64,000 nt of DNA from Beggiatoa alba B18LD (GCF_000245015.1 NZ_JH600070.1:699594-763593), one strand, 5' to 3'. Positions 46,780-56,482 are shown, counted from the stretch's first letter. The notes: generated by a model from the letters alone, not told the origin. Made by a program: numbers and translations.

Positions 46780-48474
46780 CTATACTTGAAGATTTTGTAA
46801 ACTAATCGGTACTGATGATTTAGCGTTAGGACACACTTTTTGTTTAATCACCAGTAATGTGACATCATCCAAGACTTTCGCGTTGCCAATGTGTTCCCGA
46901 ACATCTGTAATTACGGCATCTTTCACCGCTTCTGCACTGCCTTGCCAATGAGTTTTAATAATTTGGCATAAACGTTCGATACTGTACAGTTTACCTGTAG
47001 CATTACGGGCTTCTGTAATACCATCTGTATATAAGACAATGCCTTCACCTGTTTGTAGCTCTACTTCCATATTGTCCACAAAGTTACTGATGTCTTCCGT
47101 TAAACCAACTAGAAACCCTAAATTAAAGGTGTCAATTCGTTGAATCGTGCCGTTACGTTGTACGTGTAACACTTCTTCATGTTGCCCTGAGAGGGAAAAT
47201 TTTCCTTGAGAGTAATCAAGAATGGATAAAGTTAAATTTTTATCCGATTTCATGCGTTGAATATTTTCGTATAACGCACGATTTAGTAAATTCATGAAAA
47301 CTTTAGGGTCTGTGACATTATTTAGGAGTAAGGTACGAACTGCTGTTTGTACCATTAGCATTAATACGCCACTTTCTAAGCCGTGCCCTGTGACATCACC
47401 AATACCGATTTTAACGTGCCCGTTATACTGCAAGACATCGTAATAGTCACCGCCGACTTCGTTAGCAGGTTCCATAAAACAGGCAATATCTAAGTCATCA
47501 ATTTTCTCTAATTCTTGCGGATGAGGTAAAACCATCTGTTGTAATTTACGGGTTACTTCCAACTCAGCCCCCATACGCATATTTTCTGCTTGCAACTTTT
47601 TGTTTAATTTAGTTATTTCTTGATTTGCCGCTTCTAATTGAGCTGTTCGCTCTGAGACTTTGGCTTCTAATTGGTTAAATAGTTGTTTGAGCTGGGTACT
47701 CATGCGTGCAAAGGCTTGAGCAAGATGACCTATTTCATCTGTCCGTTGTAATGGTAGTTGATGGCTATATTCCCAGTTGCGCGTACTTAAGTGTTGTGCT
47801 GCCATATTCATCTGGTTAATAGGGCGGATAACCCAGATTGTTAACATGATAAGAATAATACTTGCACTCAGTAAGATGGCAATCACAGCACTATAGGTTT
47901 GTTCGAATAATTCATTTCGCATGTCTGTTTTAGGCATTGTGAGGTCTTGCCATAAGACAAGTAAGCCAATGCGGTCTGGACGAATGCTGTCAACGTGTCG
48001 CCCTAAAGCAATAGGGTAAATGCCATAAACGCCATTATTATCTTCACTAAAACCGATAATAGTGCGTTGGGTTTCTGTACGGACAAGTTTCATATCTTGT
48101 TCAAGTTGTTTAGATTGCCAAATGTCCTCCGTATATTGTTTTAAGGCAGTGTATAACTCGTTATCTAAATCCCCACGACGTAAAGAGGCTAAAATAATAT
48201 CATTTTCATCCAATAACATAGCAACTTTTACGGTTGGGTCTGACCCCATGCCAACGACTTCTTCTTGCATACGTAAGAAGTCATTTTTTTGAATTAAATA
48301 GGAAAGGCTTTCGTTTAAATGTTCTAAACGAAAACGCAAATTATCTGCAATGGCTTGTTCAATGCGTATATCGGCTTGATGTAGGCTTTGATAGAAAAGA
48401 TAGGCATTTTGCCCACAAACTAAGGCAAGGATAAGAAAGATAATTTTAAAATTAAGTGAATGTAAGAATTGCAT
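46780..48474 (-). CDS. Membrane PP2C (SpoIIE-type) serine phosphatase with HAMP domain
   Basis: The 564-residue protein has a transmembrane helix at about 8-27, a periplasmic domain of about 165 residues, a second helix near 195-215, a HAMP domain and a coiled coil. A PP2C/SpoIIE domain follows, with metal-binding Asp residues in NEVGGDYYDVL near 357, IGDVTGHGLESGVL near 375 and VLYTDGITEARN near 498. Such enzymes dephosphorylate STAS-domain antagonists in partner-switching systems; a STAS protein with the needed Ser is encoded at 24411. It starts 24 bp after the end of an orphan substrate-binding lipoprotein gene on the same strand, which may sense a ligand for it. Confidence 0.9.
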   Translation of the reverse strand: MQFLHSLNFKIIFLILALVCGQNAYLFYQSLHQADIRIEQAIADNLRFRLEHLNESLSYLIQKNDFLRMQEEVVGMGSDPTVKVAMLLDENDIILASLRRGDLDNELYTALKQYTEDIWQSKQLEQDMKLVRTETQRTIIGFSEDNNGVYGIYPIALGRHVDSIRPDRIGLLVLWQDLTMPKTDMRNELFEQTYSAVIAILLSASIILIMLTIWVIRPINQMNMAAQHLSTRNWEYSHQLPLQRTDEIGHLAQAFARMSTQLKQLFNQLEAKVSERTAQLEAANQEITKLNKKLQAENMRMGAELEVTRKLQQMVLPHPQELEKIDDLDIACFMEPANEVGGDYYDVLQYNGHVKIGIGDVTGHGLESGVLMLMVQTAVRTLLLNNVTDPKVFMNLLNRALYENIQRMKSDKNLTLSILDYSQGKFSLSGQHEEVLHVQRNGTIQRIDTFNLGFLVGLTEDISNFVDNMEVELQTGEGIVLYTDGITEARNATGKLYSIERLCQIIKTHWQGSAEAVKDAVITDVREHIGNAKVLDDVTLLVIKQKVCPNAKSSVPISLQNLQV

Positions 48475-48498
48475 TATAACCCCCGACAGTTAGCTTAT

Positions 48499-49467
48499 TT
48501 ATAATGCGTGGTTATAAATGCAGATTTGGTCAACATCTACGGATTTTTTAATGAGTTTTTGCGCCAACATGATGGTATTAAGTTGGCGTAAAGTTTGGCG
48601 TAATGGCTCGGGGTTATTCGCGGTTTTGCTGAGTAATTGGCGATTTTTTTGGCGGTCAGGCAGAGTAAGTCCTTTGTACATAGGCATGACATCCGCAACG
48701 GGTAATTTCATACGGGGTGCCATGTGAGTAATAGCATCTTCATTATGTTGTTTAAAGTAATCTAATGCATTAAACCAATTATCAACGACATATTTAATTT
48801 GTTGTGGATACTTATCTAAGTAGCTTTTTTGCATAATAAGAACATCTACAATTTCTCCTGAAATCTGACTACTATCAAATAGTTGAATCGCATGTGCGGC
48901 AAGTAAATGGCTACGTATCGGTTCAAAAGTCACAACCGCATCTACTTGATTAGATAAATAGCTAAATTCGTGTTTATCTGCTTCTAGTGAAACAATAGTG
49001 ACATCGGTGACATTGAGCTTGGCGAATTCTAACGCACGGGCAAGGGTATAAGCGCCAACGGCTGTATTTTCTACCCCAATACGTGCCCCTTTTAAACCTT
49101 GTAAATTCTGTAAACTGGGTTTACCTAATATTGCATCAGCACCCTCTGAAATATCCATTACAAGGACAATACAAGCATCAGTATTTGTTTGTTGGAGTGC
49201 TAACACTTCGTCTAAGGTTAATGCAGCTCCTTCTATATGTTTATCTAAAAAATTACGGAGACTTTGCGAAGTTGATGAGTTTTCGACCAAACGAACCTTA
49301 TTATCATCTAAATAGTTTAAACTGCGTGCTAAATAAAGGGGTTCATAACCCGCCCAGAAATTTGTCCCAATTCGCAATGGGGTCGGTGTGTTATCTTCAC
49401 TACAGGCAACCAGTAAACCACTTAAAATAATGCCTGTTGTCCACCGAATTATTTTTTTAATCATCAT
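48499..49467 (-). CDS. NitT/TauT-type substrate-binding lipoprotein without transporter
   Basis: The 322-residue protein has a signal peptide with lipobox LLVACSEDN (Cys near residue 22) and a periplasmic binding fold. LRIGTNFWAGYEPLYLARSL near residue 31 and VDAVVTFEPIRSHLL near residue 174 place it in the nitrate/sulfonate/taurine/THI5-like binding-protein family. No permease or ATPase gene is nearby. It is followed 24 bp later by a membrane SpoIIE phosphatase, suggesting that it delivers a ligand signal to the phosphatase's periplasmic domain and does not feed an importer. The ligand is unknown. Confidence 0.85.
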   Translation of the reverse strand: MMIKKIIRWTTGIILSGLLVACSEDNTPTPLRIGTNFWAGYEPLYLARSLNYLDDNKVRLVENSSTSQSLRNFLDKHIEGAALTLDEVLALQQTNTDACIVLVMDISEGADAILGKPSLQNLQGLKGARIGVENTAVGAYTLARALEFAKLNVTDVTIVSLEADKHEFSYLSNQVDAVVTFEPIRSHLLAAHAIQLFDSSQISGEIVDVLIMQKSYLDKYPQQIKYVVDNWFNALDYFKQHNEDAITHMAPRMKLPVADVMPMYKGLTLPDRQKNRQLLSKTANNPEPLRQTLRQLNTIMLAQKLIKKSVDVDQICIYNHAL

Positions 49468-49637
49468 GTTCTTATATTCTCTTTATACATGGGTTCGATA
49501 AAAATTTTGAATCAATGAGCTTATGAATGTTTTAATAAAAAATTAATTTCTATCATAAACTTACTTATTTTTCACGAAAAAAGAAAAATACATTGTCATG
49601 TGAATAAATAGCATTGATTAAAATCTTATATTTATTC

Positions 49638-51530
49638 TCAACTTTCTAAATTGTCCAACATCTCCGTTAATGTAAGCCATTCCTCCTCAACTTGCTGTAA
49701 TTGTGTTGTCAACATTGCTTGTTGACGGATATAAGTTTGTACTTTCTGCTTGTCGTCATAAATTGCAGGATCGGCTAGCAACGTTTCAACCGTGGTTTTC
49801 TCCACCGTTAATTTATCTAATTGTTTCTCGATTTGCTTCAATTTATTTTGTAAAGGACGACGCTGTTCCCGTTGTTGCGCTTCTAAACGTTTCTTCTCTG
49901 CCCGTTGTTGCGCGTTATCACTGGGCGTTTTAACCTCACGCTGTTGACTGCGTTCATTGGCACGGTGTTCTAACAGCCATTGACGATAATCGTCTAAATC
50001 GCCCTCAAAAGGTTTAACACACCCTTGGGCGACCAGCACTAAATCGTCCGTTGTGCTACGGATTAAGTGTCTGTCATGGGAAACAATCACCAATGCGCCT
50101 GTATATTCTTGTAATGCCATACTTAACGCATCACGCATATCTAAATCTAAATGGTTTGTTGGTTCGTCTAATAACAACAGGTTAGGTTTTTGCCAGACTA
50201 AAACGGCTAAAGCTAAACGGGCTTTTTCCCCCCCTGAAAACGGGGCAATCGGCGCGACTGCCATATCGCCAATGAAATTAAATCCGCCCAGAAAGTTACG
50301 AATGACCTGTTCAGAGACGAAAGGGTCTAATTGCTGAATATGTTGCAAAGGAGAAGCATGGGGCTGTAATTGCTCTAATTGATGCTGTGCAAAATAGCCA
50401 ATGCGTAGCCCTTCTCCTTGGCTCATTTGTCCTGTCAGTGGTGATAATTCACCCGCAAGTAATTTAATAAACGTCGATTTCCCCGCCCCATTTGGGCCCA
50501 GTAAACCGATACGCGAACCTGGGGCGATGCGTAAAATCACTTGCGTGAGAATGGTTTGCTCACCATAACCTATATTAATTTTATCTAAATTAACCAAGGT
50601 ATGTGGCATTTGCGGGGGCGGTAAAAACTCAAAATTAAACGGGGAATCGATATGGGCAGCACTAATCACTTCCATCCGCTCTAATGCCTTGAGACGGCTT
50701 TGTGCTTGTTTGGCTTTACTGGCTTTATAGCGAAAACGCGCGACAAAAGATTGAATATGCGAAATTTCTCGTTGTTGCTTCTGATAAGCCGCTTGTTGTA
50801 ATGCTAATTTTTCGGCTCGTTGACGCTCGAAAGATTCATAATTCCCCGTATAAAGGGTTATTTGTTGTTGATAGAAATGCGCAATAGTATCAATAACATT
50901 ATCCAAAAAATCACGGTCATGTGAAATTAATAATAAAGTGCCTTCATAGCGTTTTAACCATTGTTCAAACCAAAATACTGCATCTAAATCTAAATGGTTT
51001 GTCGGTTCGTCTAATAACAGCAAATCGGAACGACACATTAACGCCCTTGCTAAATTCAAGCGCATTCGCCAACCGCCTGAAAAATCTTTAACTGCTTTTT
51101 CCTCATCATTAGGTGCGAATCCTAAACCGCTTAATAATTGTCCTGCTCGAGAACGGGCGGTATAACCGCCGATTGCATCAAAGCGGGCATGTAATTCAGC
51201 TTCATGCATTCCGTCGTGATTTTGTTGTGCAATCACTAAAGCCTGCTCGATACTTTTTAATTCGGCATCGCCTGCTAACACATATTCAATCGCAGAAACT
51301 GTAAGGGCGGGTGTTTCTTGGGCAACATGCGCAATGCTTAGGACGGGGGGTAAATCAATATCGCCTTGGTCAGCGTGTAACTCTCCCAGTAATAAACTAA
51401 ATAAACTGGATTTTCCACAACCATTTGACCCTACAATGCCAACTTTTTGCCCACGAAACAGCGTTAAATCAACATTATTGAGTAAAAGCTTGGTCCCACG
51501 TTGTAGGGATAAATTGCGTAAGGTAATCAT
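49638..51530 (-). CDS. yheS: ABC-F ATPase YheS-like
   Basis: The 630-residue protein has two ABC domains with Walker A GSNGCGKSSL near residue 33 and GPNGAGKST near residue 343, signature motifs FSGGWRMRLNLARAL and FSGGEKARLALAVL, and Walker [15 protein letters not shown] in both. The C-terminal 100 residues form a charged coiled coil (RAEKKRLEAQQREQRRPLQ and onward). The N-terminal MITLRNLSLQRGTKLLLNNV and absence of an EttA-type arm fit the YheS branch of the ribosome-associated ABC-F family; Uup is the alternative. A small conserved gene lies upstream with a terminator between, so it is probably transcribed alone. Confidence 0.88.
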   Translation of the reverse strand: MITLRNLSLQRGTKLLLNNVDLTLFRGQKVGIVGSNGCGKSSLFSLLLGELHADQGDIDLPPVLSIAHVAQETPALTVSAIEYVLAGDAELKSIEQALVIAQQNHDGMHEAELHARFDAIGGYTARSRAGQLLSGLGFAPNDEEKAVKDFSGGWRMRLNLARALMCRSDLLLLDEPTNHLDLDAVFWFEQWLKRYEGTLLLISHDRDFLDNVIDTIAHFYQQQITLYTGNYESFERQRAEKLALQQAAYQKQQREISHIQSFVARFRYKASKAKQAQSRLKALERMEVISAAHIDSPFNFEFLPPPQMPHTLVNLDKINIGYGEQTILTQVILRIAPGSRIGLLGPNGAGKSTFIKLLAGELSPLTGQMSQGEGLRIGYFAQHQLEQLQPHASPLQHIQQLDPFVSEQVIRNFLGGFNFIGDMAVAPIAPFSGGEKARLALAVLVWQKPNLLLLDEPTNHLDLDMRDALSMALQEYTGALVIVSHDRHLIRSTTDDLVLVAQGCVKPFEGDLDDYRQWLLEHRANERSQQREVKTPSDNAQQRAEKKRLEAQQREQRRPLQNKLKQIEKQLDKLTVEKTTVETLLADPAIYDDKQKVQTYIRQQAMLTTQLQQVEEEWLTLTEMLDNLES

Positions 51531-51564
51531 GAGATAACATCAATAAATCAGTTATAAAAACAGT

Positions 51565-51598
51565 ATAAGAAAGAAAAGGGCAACAAGATTTGTTGCCC
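51565..51598 (-). terminator. Intrinsic terminator after the 51647-51988 gene
   Basis: The stem GGGCAACAA / TTGTTGCCC (51578-51598) has a 3-nt loop and is followed on the - strand by TTTTCTTTCTT, 48 bp past the stop codon of the small conserved gene and just before yheS. Confidence 0.75.
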
Positions 51599-51646
51599 AC
51601 AATGAGAAAGCGTGCAAAACCGCTCTAAACGGTTGTATAAATACGC

Positions 51647-51988
51647 TTAAGAGTTGCCTTTTAACTCTTTTGAATACGAGGCTAAATACTTTTGGGTTAA
51701 CGCGCCATAACGAGGCGTTAATCCCACATCTTCATAAATCGGGTCGCCACATTCATCCTCACCAATAACTTTAGTGCCTTGAATATACGGCATTGCCTCG
51801 CCTAACTCATCTAATGCGACCGTTAATAACTCAGTGATAATCTGCTGTTCTGTTCTACCGGGAAACATTTCTACTAATGCAGAGACTCGCGCCGCATCAT
51901 ATAACGGTAAACGCAACAGATATTCCTTCAGCGTGACGGCATCTGATGCTTGTGCTTCCCATTCTGCTAAAAGTTGCGTAATTCTCAT
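51647..51988 (-). CDS. Small conserved gammaproteobacterial protein, unknown function
   Basis: The 113-residue protein starts at ATG 51988 behind AAGGAG. It begins with MRITQLLAEWEAQASDAVTL and carries LRLPLYDAARVSALVEMFPG and DECGDPIYEDVGLTPRYGAL. A family of this form is common in Pseudomonas and relatives, where automatic annotation calls it a type 1 pili tip component or pilin assembly protein; I know of no experiment behind that name and do not adopt it. The middle part looks like a ribbon-helix-helix-like segment (RTEQQIITELLTVALDEL). It has no signal peptide or membrane helix. Confidence 0.7.
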   Translation of the reverse strand: MRITQLLAEWEAQASDAVTLKEYLLRLPLYDAARVSALVEMFPGRTEQQIITELLTVALDELGEAMPYIQGTKVIGEDECGDPIYEDVGLTPRYGALTQKYLASYSKELKGNS

Positions 51989-52154
51989 GAAATGCTCCTT
52001 TTTACTAAAAAAATAAATAATATGAATGCCGATTATTTTGGCTTATTGTAAGCGAAATAGTCAAAAACAAAGTTGATGGGTATTTTTCTTGAAAATATCT
52101 TAAAGCGTTATCTATATTTTCTTAAAAAATAAATAGTTTATTGAGCATAGAGCA

Positions 52155-53273
52155 ATGACGCACAAGAAACAGATTATTATTATACTGATATTACTCTCAT
52201 TATCTTACTTAACCGCTTGTAGTAGCCTGCATTATTACGGGCAAGCGGTACAAGGGCAGCTTGATATTTGGCAACGGATGCAACCCATTGATGAATTAAT
52301 TGTTCAAACAGATACACCCCCGCGCTTAAAACAGCAATTGGCAGATGTTTTACAAATTCGTACTTATGCCAGTCATCGCTTACAGTTACCCGATAATTTG
52401 AGTTATACCTTTTATGCCGATTTACAACGCCCTTATGTGGTTTGGAATGTGTTTGCTGCGCCAGATTTTTCTCTTAAACCAAAAGAATGGTGTTTTTTAA
52501 TTGTTGGTTGTGTGAGTTATCGCGGTTACTTCGCAGAAGCAGACGCAAAACAAGTGGCTCAAGCTTTACAAACAGCAGGTTATGATGTTTATGTTGCGGG
52601 TATTCCTGCCTATTCTACCTTAGGCTGGTTTACAGACCCTTTATTAAACACGATGTTATCGTGGTCAAGAACCCGTTTAGCCGCCATGATTTTTCATGAG
52701 TTATCCCATCAACTGCTTTATATTCCTAACGACACCGCGTTTAACGAAAGTTTTGCCATGACGGTTGAAGCGATTGGCGTAGAACGTTGGTTAGCAGAAC
52801 ATGGCACAGCGACTGAATGGGCAGAATATCAACGTTATCGGCAACAACGTGATGATTTTATGCAATTGATTCAAAAAACTAGAAACGCTTTAAATCATGT
52901 TTATCAACTGCCACTTTCTCCGATTGATAAAGCACAACAAAAAGCTGCTGTTTTTAAAAAAATGCTTTTAGACTATCAACAGCTTAAACAAGGTCAATGG
53001 AATGGTTATAAGGGGTATGATTTTTGGTTTAGCGAACCCATGAATAATGCAAAAATTGCATCTATCCTTACTTATCAAGATTATATCCCTGCTTTCAATG
53101 CCTTGCTGGCAGAAAAACAAGGCGATTTAGCCGCTTTTTATCAAGCCGTTCAAACTTTAGCGACACTTTCTAAAGAAGACCGTCAACAGGCTTTAAATGC
53201 ATTAATTGCGGTGCAATATGCAAATTGCGATTTAAAGACAATCGCTTGTTTGAATCAGGATTTTCAAAATTAA
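52155..53273 (+). CDS. Aminopeptidase-like zinc lipoprotein (COG4324 type)
   Basis: The 372-residue protein has a signal sequence ending LSYLTACSSLHYY, with a lipobox Cys near residue 22. A metalloprotease motif HELSHQLLY lies near residue 190, and a downstream NESFAMTVE could supply the third zinc ligand. The pattern WCFLIVGCVSYRGYF followed by GYDVYVAGIPAYSTLGWFTDP is characteristic of the proteins annotated as aminopeptidase (COG4324). The substrate is unknown and the site of action is the periplasmic face of a membrane. It is the only + strand gene between the yheS region and the prfB/rlmJ pair and is followed by a long composite repeat region. Confidence 0.82.
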   Translation: MTHKKQIIIILILLSLSYLTACSSLHYYGQAVQGQLDIWQRMQPIDELIVQTDTPPRLKQQLADVLQIRTYASHRLQLPDNLSYTFYADLQRPYVVWNVFAAPDFSLKPKEWCFLIVGCVSYRGYFAEADAKQVAQALQTAGYDVYVAGIPAYSTLGWFTDPLLNTMLSWSRTRLAAMIFHELSHQLLYIPNDTAFNESFAMTVEAIGVERWLAEHGTATEWAEYQRYRQQRDDFMQLIQKTRNALNHVYQLPLSPIDKAQQKAAVFKKMLLDYQQLKQGQWNGYKGYDFWFSEPMNNAKIASILTYQDYIPAFNALLAEKQGDLAAFYQAVQTLATLSKEDRQQALNALIAVQYANCDLKTIACLNQDFQN

Positions 53274-53297
53274 TCCAAATAGCATCAAGACCTGCTA

Positions 53298-53915
53298 ACC
53301 TGAGTTCGGCGAGTTTCTTTTAAAAAGACAACAGCTTGTCTGAATCAGAATTCACAGAATTTTCAGAATTAGCAGAATTAAAAAGCGTTATTCACCTTAA
53401 ATTTTTGGCTTTAGGGTTTTAAATTCTGTTAATTCTGTTAATTCTGAAAATCCTGATTCAGACAATCTTTTAATCTTCTCTGGTGAATTCTTTTCGCACG
53501 TTCCGACAGACCTACTAGGTTTTGAAAACCTAGTAACCTGAGTTCGGCGAGTTTCTGTTAAAGAAACAACAGCTTGTCTGAATCAGAATTCACAAAATTT
53601 TCAGAATTAGCAGAATTAAAAAGCATGATTCATCTTACTTTTTGGTTTAAGGGTTTTAAATTCCGCTAATTCTGTTAATTCTGAAAATCCTGATTCAGAC
53701 AATGTTGTAATCTTGTCTGGTTAATCTTGATGAAAAACAAGAGAATAATCTCTGCCAGTCCGTCAAACCTTTTCGCGTGTTCCAATAGACCTGCTAGGTT
53801 TTCAAAACCTAGCAGGTCTCTGTTTTATTTTATAAAACTCGCCGAACTCAGGTTAGTAGGTCTTTTTTTGTCTGAATCAGCATGTTCAGGATAAACAGAA
53901 TTCACAGGATTAAAC
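53298..53915. repeat. Nested composite repeats between the aminopeptidase and prfB genes
   Basis: An outer composite starts ACCTGAGTTCGGCGAG at 53298 and reaches a hairpin at 53507. That hairpin is itself interrupted by a second composite (listed separately, 53536-53853). Behind it the hairpin's right arm and T run continue into a partial GTCTGAATCAG unit that ends at about 53915, just before the prfB stop codon. Confidence 0.75.
53536..53853. mobile_element. 318-bp ACCTGAG...CTCAGGT element with 5-bp target duplication
   Basis: Inverted ends ACCTGAGTTCGGCGAG and CTCGCCGAACTCAGGT enclose a GTCTGAATCAG-bounded unit and a 31-nt hairpin. TAGTA lies directly on both sides (53531-53535 and 53854-53858), and joining the flanks restores the palindrome GACCTACTAGG / CCTAGTAGGTC. 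It encodes nothing, so any mobility would depend on a transposase elsewhere. Confidence 0.75.
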
Positions 53916-53926
53916 CACTGTTACGC

Positions 53927-55022
53927 TTATAATCCGCTTTTTAAACTGGCTTCGATAAATTTATCTAAGTCGCCATCTAAAACGGCTTGTGTGTTCGCCA
54001 TTTCTACATTAGTCCGTAAATCTTTAATCCGTGATTGGTCTAAGACATAAGAACGAATTTGACTACCCCAGCCAATATCCGCTTTGCTGTCTTCTAAGGC
54101 TTGCTGAGTTGACCGCTTTTTTTGCATCTCTAATTCGTACAATTTCGCTTTTAACTGCTTCATTGCCGTATCTTTATTCTGATGCTGTGAACGGTTATTT
54201 TGACACTGTACAACAGTATTCGTGGGTAAATGGGTAATACGCACGGCGGATTCCGTGCGGTTTACGTGTTGTCCACCTGCACCACTCGCCCGATAAACAT
54301 CGATACGTAAATCGGCGGGATTAATATCGATGTCGATGTCGTCATCAATTTCAGGGGAAACAAAAACCGCCGCAAAAGAGGTATGGCGACGATTGCCTGA
54401 ATCAAATGGCGATTTTCTCACCAAACGATGCACCCCTGTTTCTGTACGTAGCCAGCCATAGGCATATTCGCCAATAATTTCAATCGTCGCGCTTTTAATT
54501 CCAGCAACTTCGCCCGCAGAACATTCCATTAATTCGGCTTTAAAACCGCGTTTTTCTGCCCAACGTAAATACATGCGCAACAGCATTTCCGCCCAGTCTT
54601 GCGCCTCTGTACCACCAGAGCCTGATTGAATATCTAAAAAGGCGTTATGGGCATCCATTTCGCCTGAAAACATGCGATTAAATTCTAATTTGGCAAGTTG
54701 GCTTTCAATCGAGCCAATATCATTTTGTACCGCTGTAACGGTTTGTATATCTTCTTCCGCTTCGGCAAGTTCTAACAGCTCTTTATTATCGGTTATCGAT
54801 TCAGTGAGTTGGTCTATCGTGTGTACAACATTTTCTAGTGCGACACGCTCACGCCCTAACGCCTGAGATTTTTCAGGGTCGTTCCAAATTTCGGGCTGTT
54901 CTAATTCACGACAAACTTCGATTAAACGCTCGTGTTTAATCTCGTAGTCAAAGATACCCCCGTAATGCGTCTAAACGTGCTTGCATATCCGCGAGTTGTG
55001 TATAAGTTGCATTTAATTCCAT
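53927..55022 (-). CDS. prfB: Peptide chain release factor 2, with programmed +1 frameshift
   Basis: The reading frame starts at ATG 55022 and runs for 24 codons to an in-frame TGA at 54948-54950. A +1 shift at CTT-TGA-C then opens the frame that continues to the stop at 53927, giving a release factor of 364 residues. It carries the stop-codon recognition tripeptide SPF in [11 protein letters not shown] and the catalytic GGQ in [16 protein letters not shown]2 reads UGA and UAA. The internal TGA makes synthesis self-limiting: when RF2 is scarce, ribosomes shift frame. lysS, the usual downstream neighbour, is absent; rlmJ lies upstream on the same strand. Confidence 0.97.
54947..54963 (-). promoter_or_regulatory. 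prfB programmed frameshift site
   Basis: On the - strand the sequence reads CGGGGGTATCTTTGAC. It combines the internal Shine-Dalgarno-like CGGGGG, the CTT slippery codon and the TGA followed by C. This is the standard layout of the bacterial RF2 autoregulatory frameshift. Confidence 0.95.
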
Positions 55023-55103
55023 GCCGTCTTTTACCTTTTGGTCAAACTTTAAAAAAACCGCGATTTTACTGAAAAACGTGTTTGCTTAATAGTCTTAGGC
55101 TAT

Positions 55104-55946
55104 TTATTCATGGCTTAACCATTCCACTTTATAACGACGATGTTTATCTTGCGACAAACTGTCACAGAGGATAGGCAGTATCGTTTTTAATTTTTCGTCT
55201 AATTGCCACGGTGGATTGATAATGATTAAGCCACAACCATTTAAGCGTAAGTCGTTATCATCTGGGTAAATACAAAACTCTGTCGCCAAAATTTTAGGAA
55301 TGTTTAACGCTTGTAATTGGCGATAGAACGGTAACGTGTCGGTGTAACGTTTAATCGGATACCAAATTGCATAAATTCCAGTTGCCCAACGTTTGTGAGC
55401 AACCTTTAATTGTTTTATCAGTTGTTCAAATTCATCAGGCGATTCAAACGGCGGGTCGATAAGGACTAAACCACGTTTTTCTTTTGGTGGCAAAAAGGCT
55501 TTTAGCACTTGATAGCCATCCATGTGATGAACAGCAACCCGCTTGTCATGTCTAAATAATTGTTTTAAGGCAGTCGCTGAGTCTTCCTGTAATTCGGCTA
55601 AAACCGCTTTATCCTGCTCACGTAAAAAATGGTAAGCAATCAAAGGCGAGCCGAGATAGTAGCGAATATCAGGCGTTTCTTCGTTATAGCTTTTAATCAG
55701 TTGCTGATATGTTTGTAAAAGGGGTTGTGTAAAAGTCAGCGAAGATAAGCGCGTAATCCCATTATGATGTTCTAAGGTTTTTTGGGCTTCTATCGAATTT
55801 AAATCATAGCCGCCGATGCCTGCATGGGTTTCTAAGTAACAAAATGGCGTTGTTTTTTGTTGTAAATGTTGCAATAAGGCGATTAATGTAATGTGTTTAA
55901 ACACATCTGCAAAATTGCCTGCATGGTAGCTATGGTGATAATTCAT
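55104..55946 (-). CDS. rlmJ: 23S rRNA (adenine(2030)-N6)-methyltransferase RlmJ
   Basis: The 280-residue SAM-dependent enzyme methylates A2030 of 23S rRNA. The N-terminal MNYHHSYHAGNFADVFKHI is a hallmark of the RlmJ family. The SAM-binding region reads YLETHAGIGGYDL near residue 37, and the catalytic motif DPPFE is near residue 163. Length matches E. coli RlmJ. The gene reads towards prfB on the same strand, 81 bp ahead of it. The upstream 257-bp gap to the small + strand gene holds its promoter and shows no other feature. Confidence 0.92.
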   Translation of the reverse strand: MNYHHSYHAGNFADVFKHITLIALLQHLQQKTTPFCYLETHAGIGGYDLNSIEAQKTLEHHNGITRLSSLTFTQPLLQTYQQLIKSYNEETPDIRYYLGSPLIAYHFLREQDKAVLAELQEDSATALKQLFRHDKRVAVHHMDGYQVLKAFLPPKEKRGLVLIDPPFESPDEFEQLIKQLKVAHKRWATGIYAIWYPIKRYTDTLPFYRQLQALNIPKILATEFCIYPDDNDLRLNGCGLIIINPPWQLDEKLKTILPILCDSLSQDKHRRYKVEWLSHE

Positions 55947-56203
55947 TAATAATAAATCCCTTATTAACCTGAAAAAATTAGTGGTTTAAATGTTCATTGG
56001 ATAAGTATGAATGAACATATTAACAAGTACCATTCGTTATGTGAAAAACTAAAAAATTTATATTTAAAATAAACATAATTAACAGACTATTAGTTACTTT
56101 CAATAATGCATTTTATCTAACTACTAAGGTATTTACTGGATTGTCTCTTTTTTCACAATTTGTCACGATACGATTTGTGAGTCATGATAAAAGGTAATGT
56201 GCG

Positions 56204-56482
56204 ATGAAACTCAGTATTTCTTCAATTTTTTTTATACATACGCTCTTACTATTATGTAGTTATGCTTATGAACTTGCTGATAATAAGTATCTTACCCGTT
56301 TGTCACTAGAAGAATTATTAGAAGTGCAAATTGTGCATATAACGGGTAAATACGAGACTGTTTTATCAAAAGAGATGTTAGGAAATATTTTTGCTTCACC
56401 GATTGAGAATATTCAACCACTTTCTACACAAAACTTATTTCCCCCTAAACAATACAATTTACAAGGGGGGGTTTGTCGTTAA
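56204..56482 (+). CDS. Short secreted protein resembling a TonB-receptor N-terminal leader
   Basis: The 92-residue product has a signal peptide (ISSIFFIHTLLLLCSYAYE) and then YLTRLSLEELLEVQIVHITGKYE. That resembles the short segment found directly after the signal peptide in many TonB-dependent receptors and related outer-membrane proteins, normally ahead of the plug domain. Here the frame ends 50 residues later without plug or barrel. It may be the truncated remnant of a receptor gene or a small secreted protein. A GTGCG context ahead of the ATG gives no clear ribosome binding site. The true nature is uncertain. Confidence 0.45.
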   Translation: MKLSISSIFFIHTLLLLCSYAYELADNKYLTRLSLEELLEVQIVHITGKYETVLSKEMLGNIFASPIENIQPLSTQNLFPPKQYNLQGGVCR

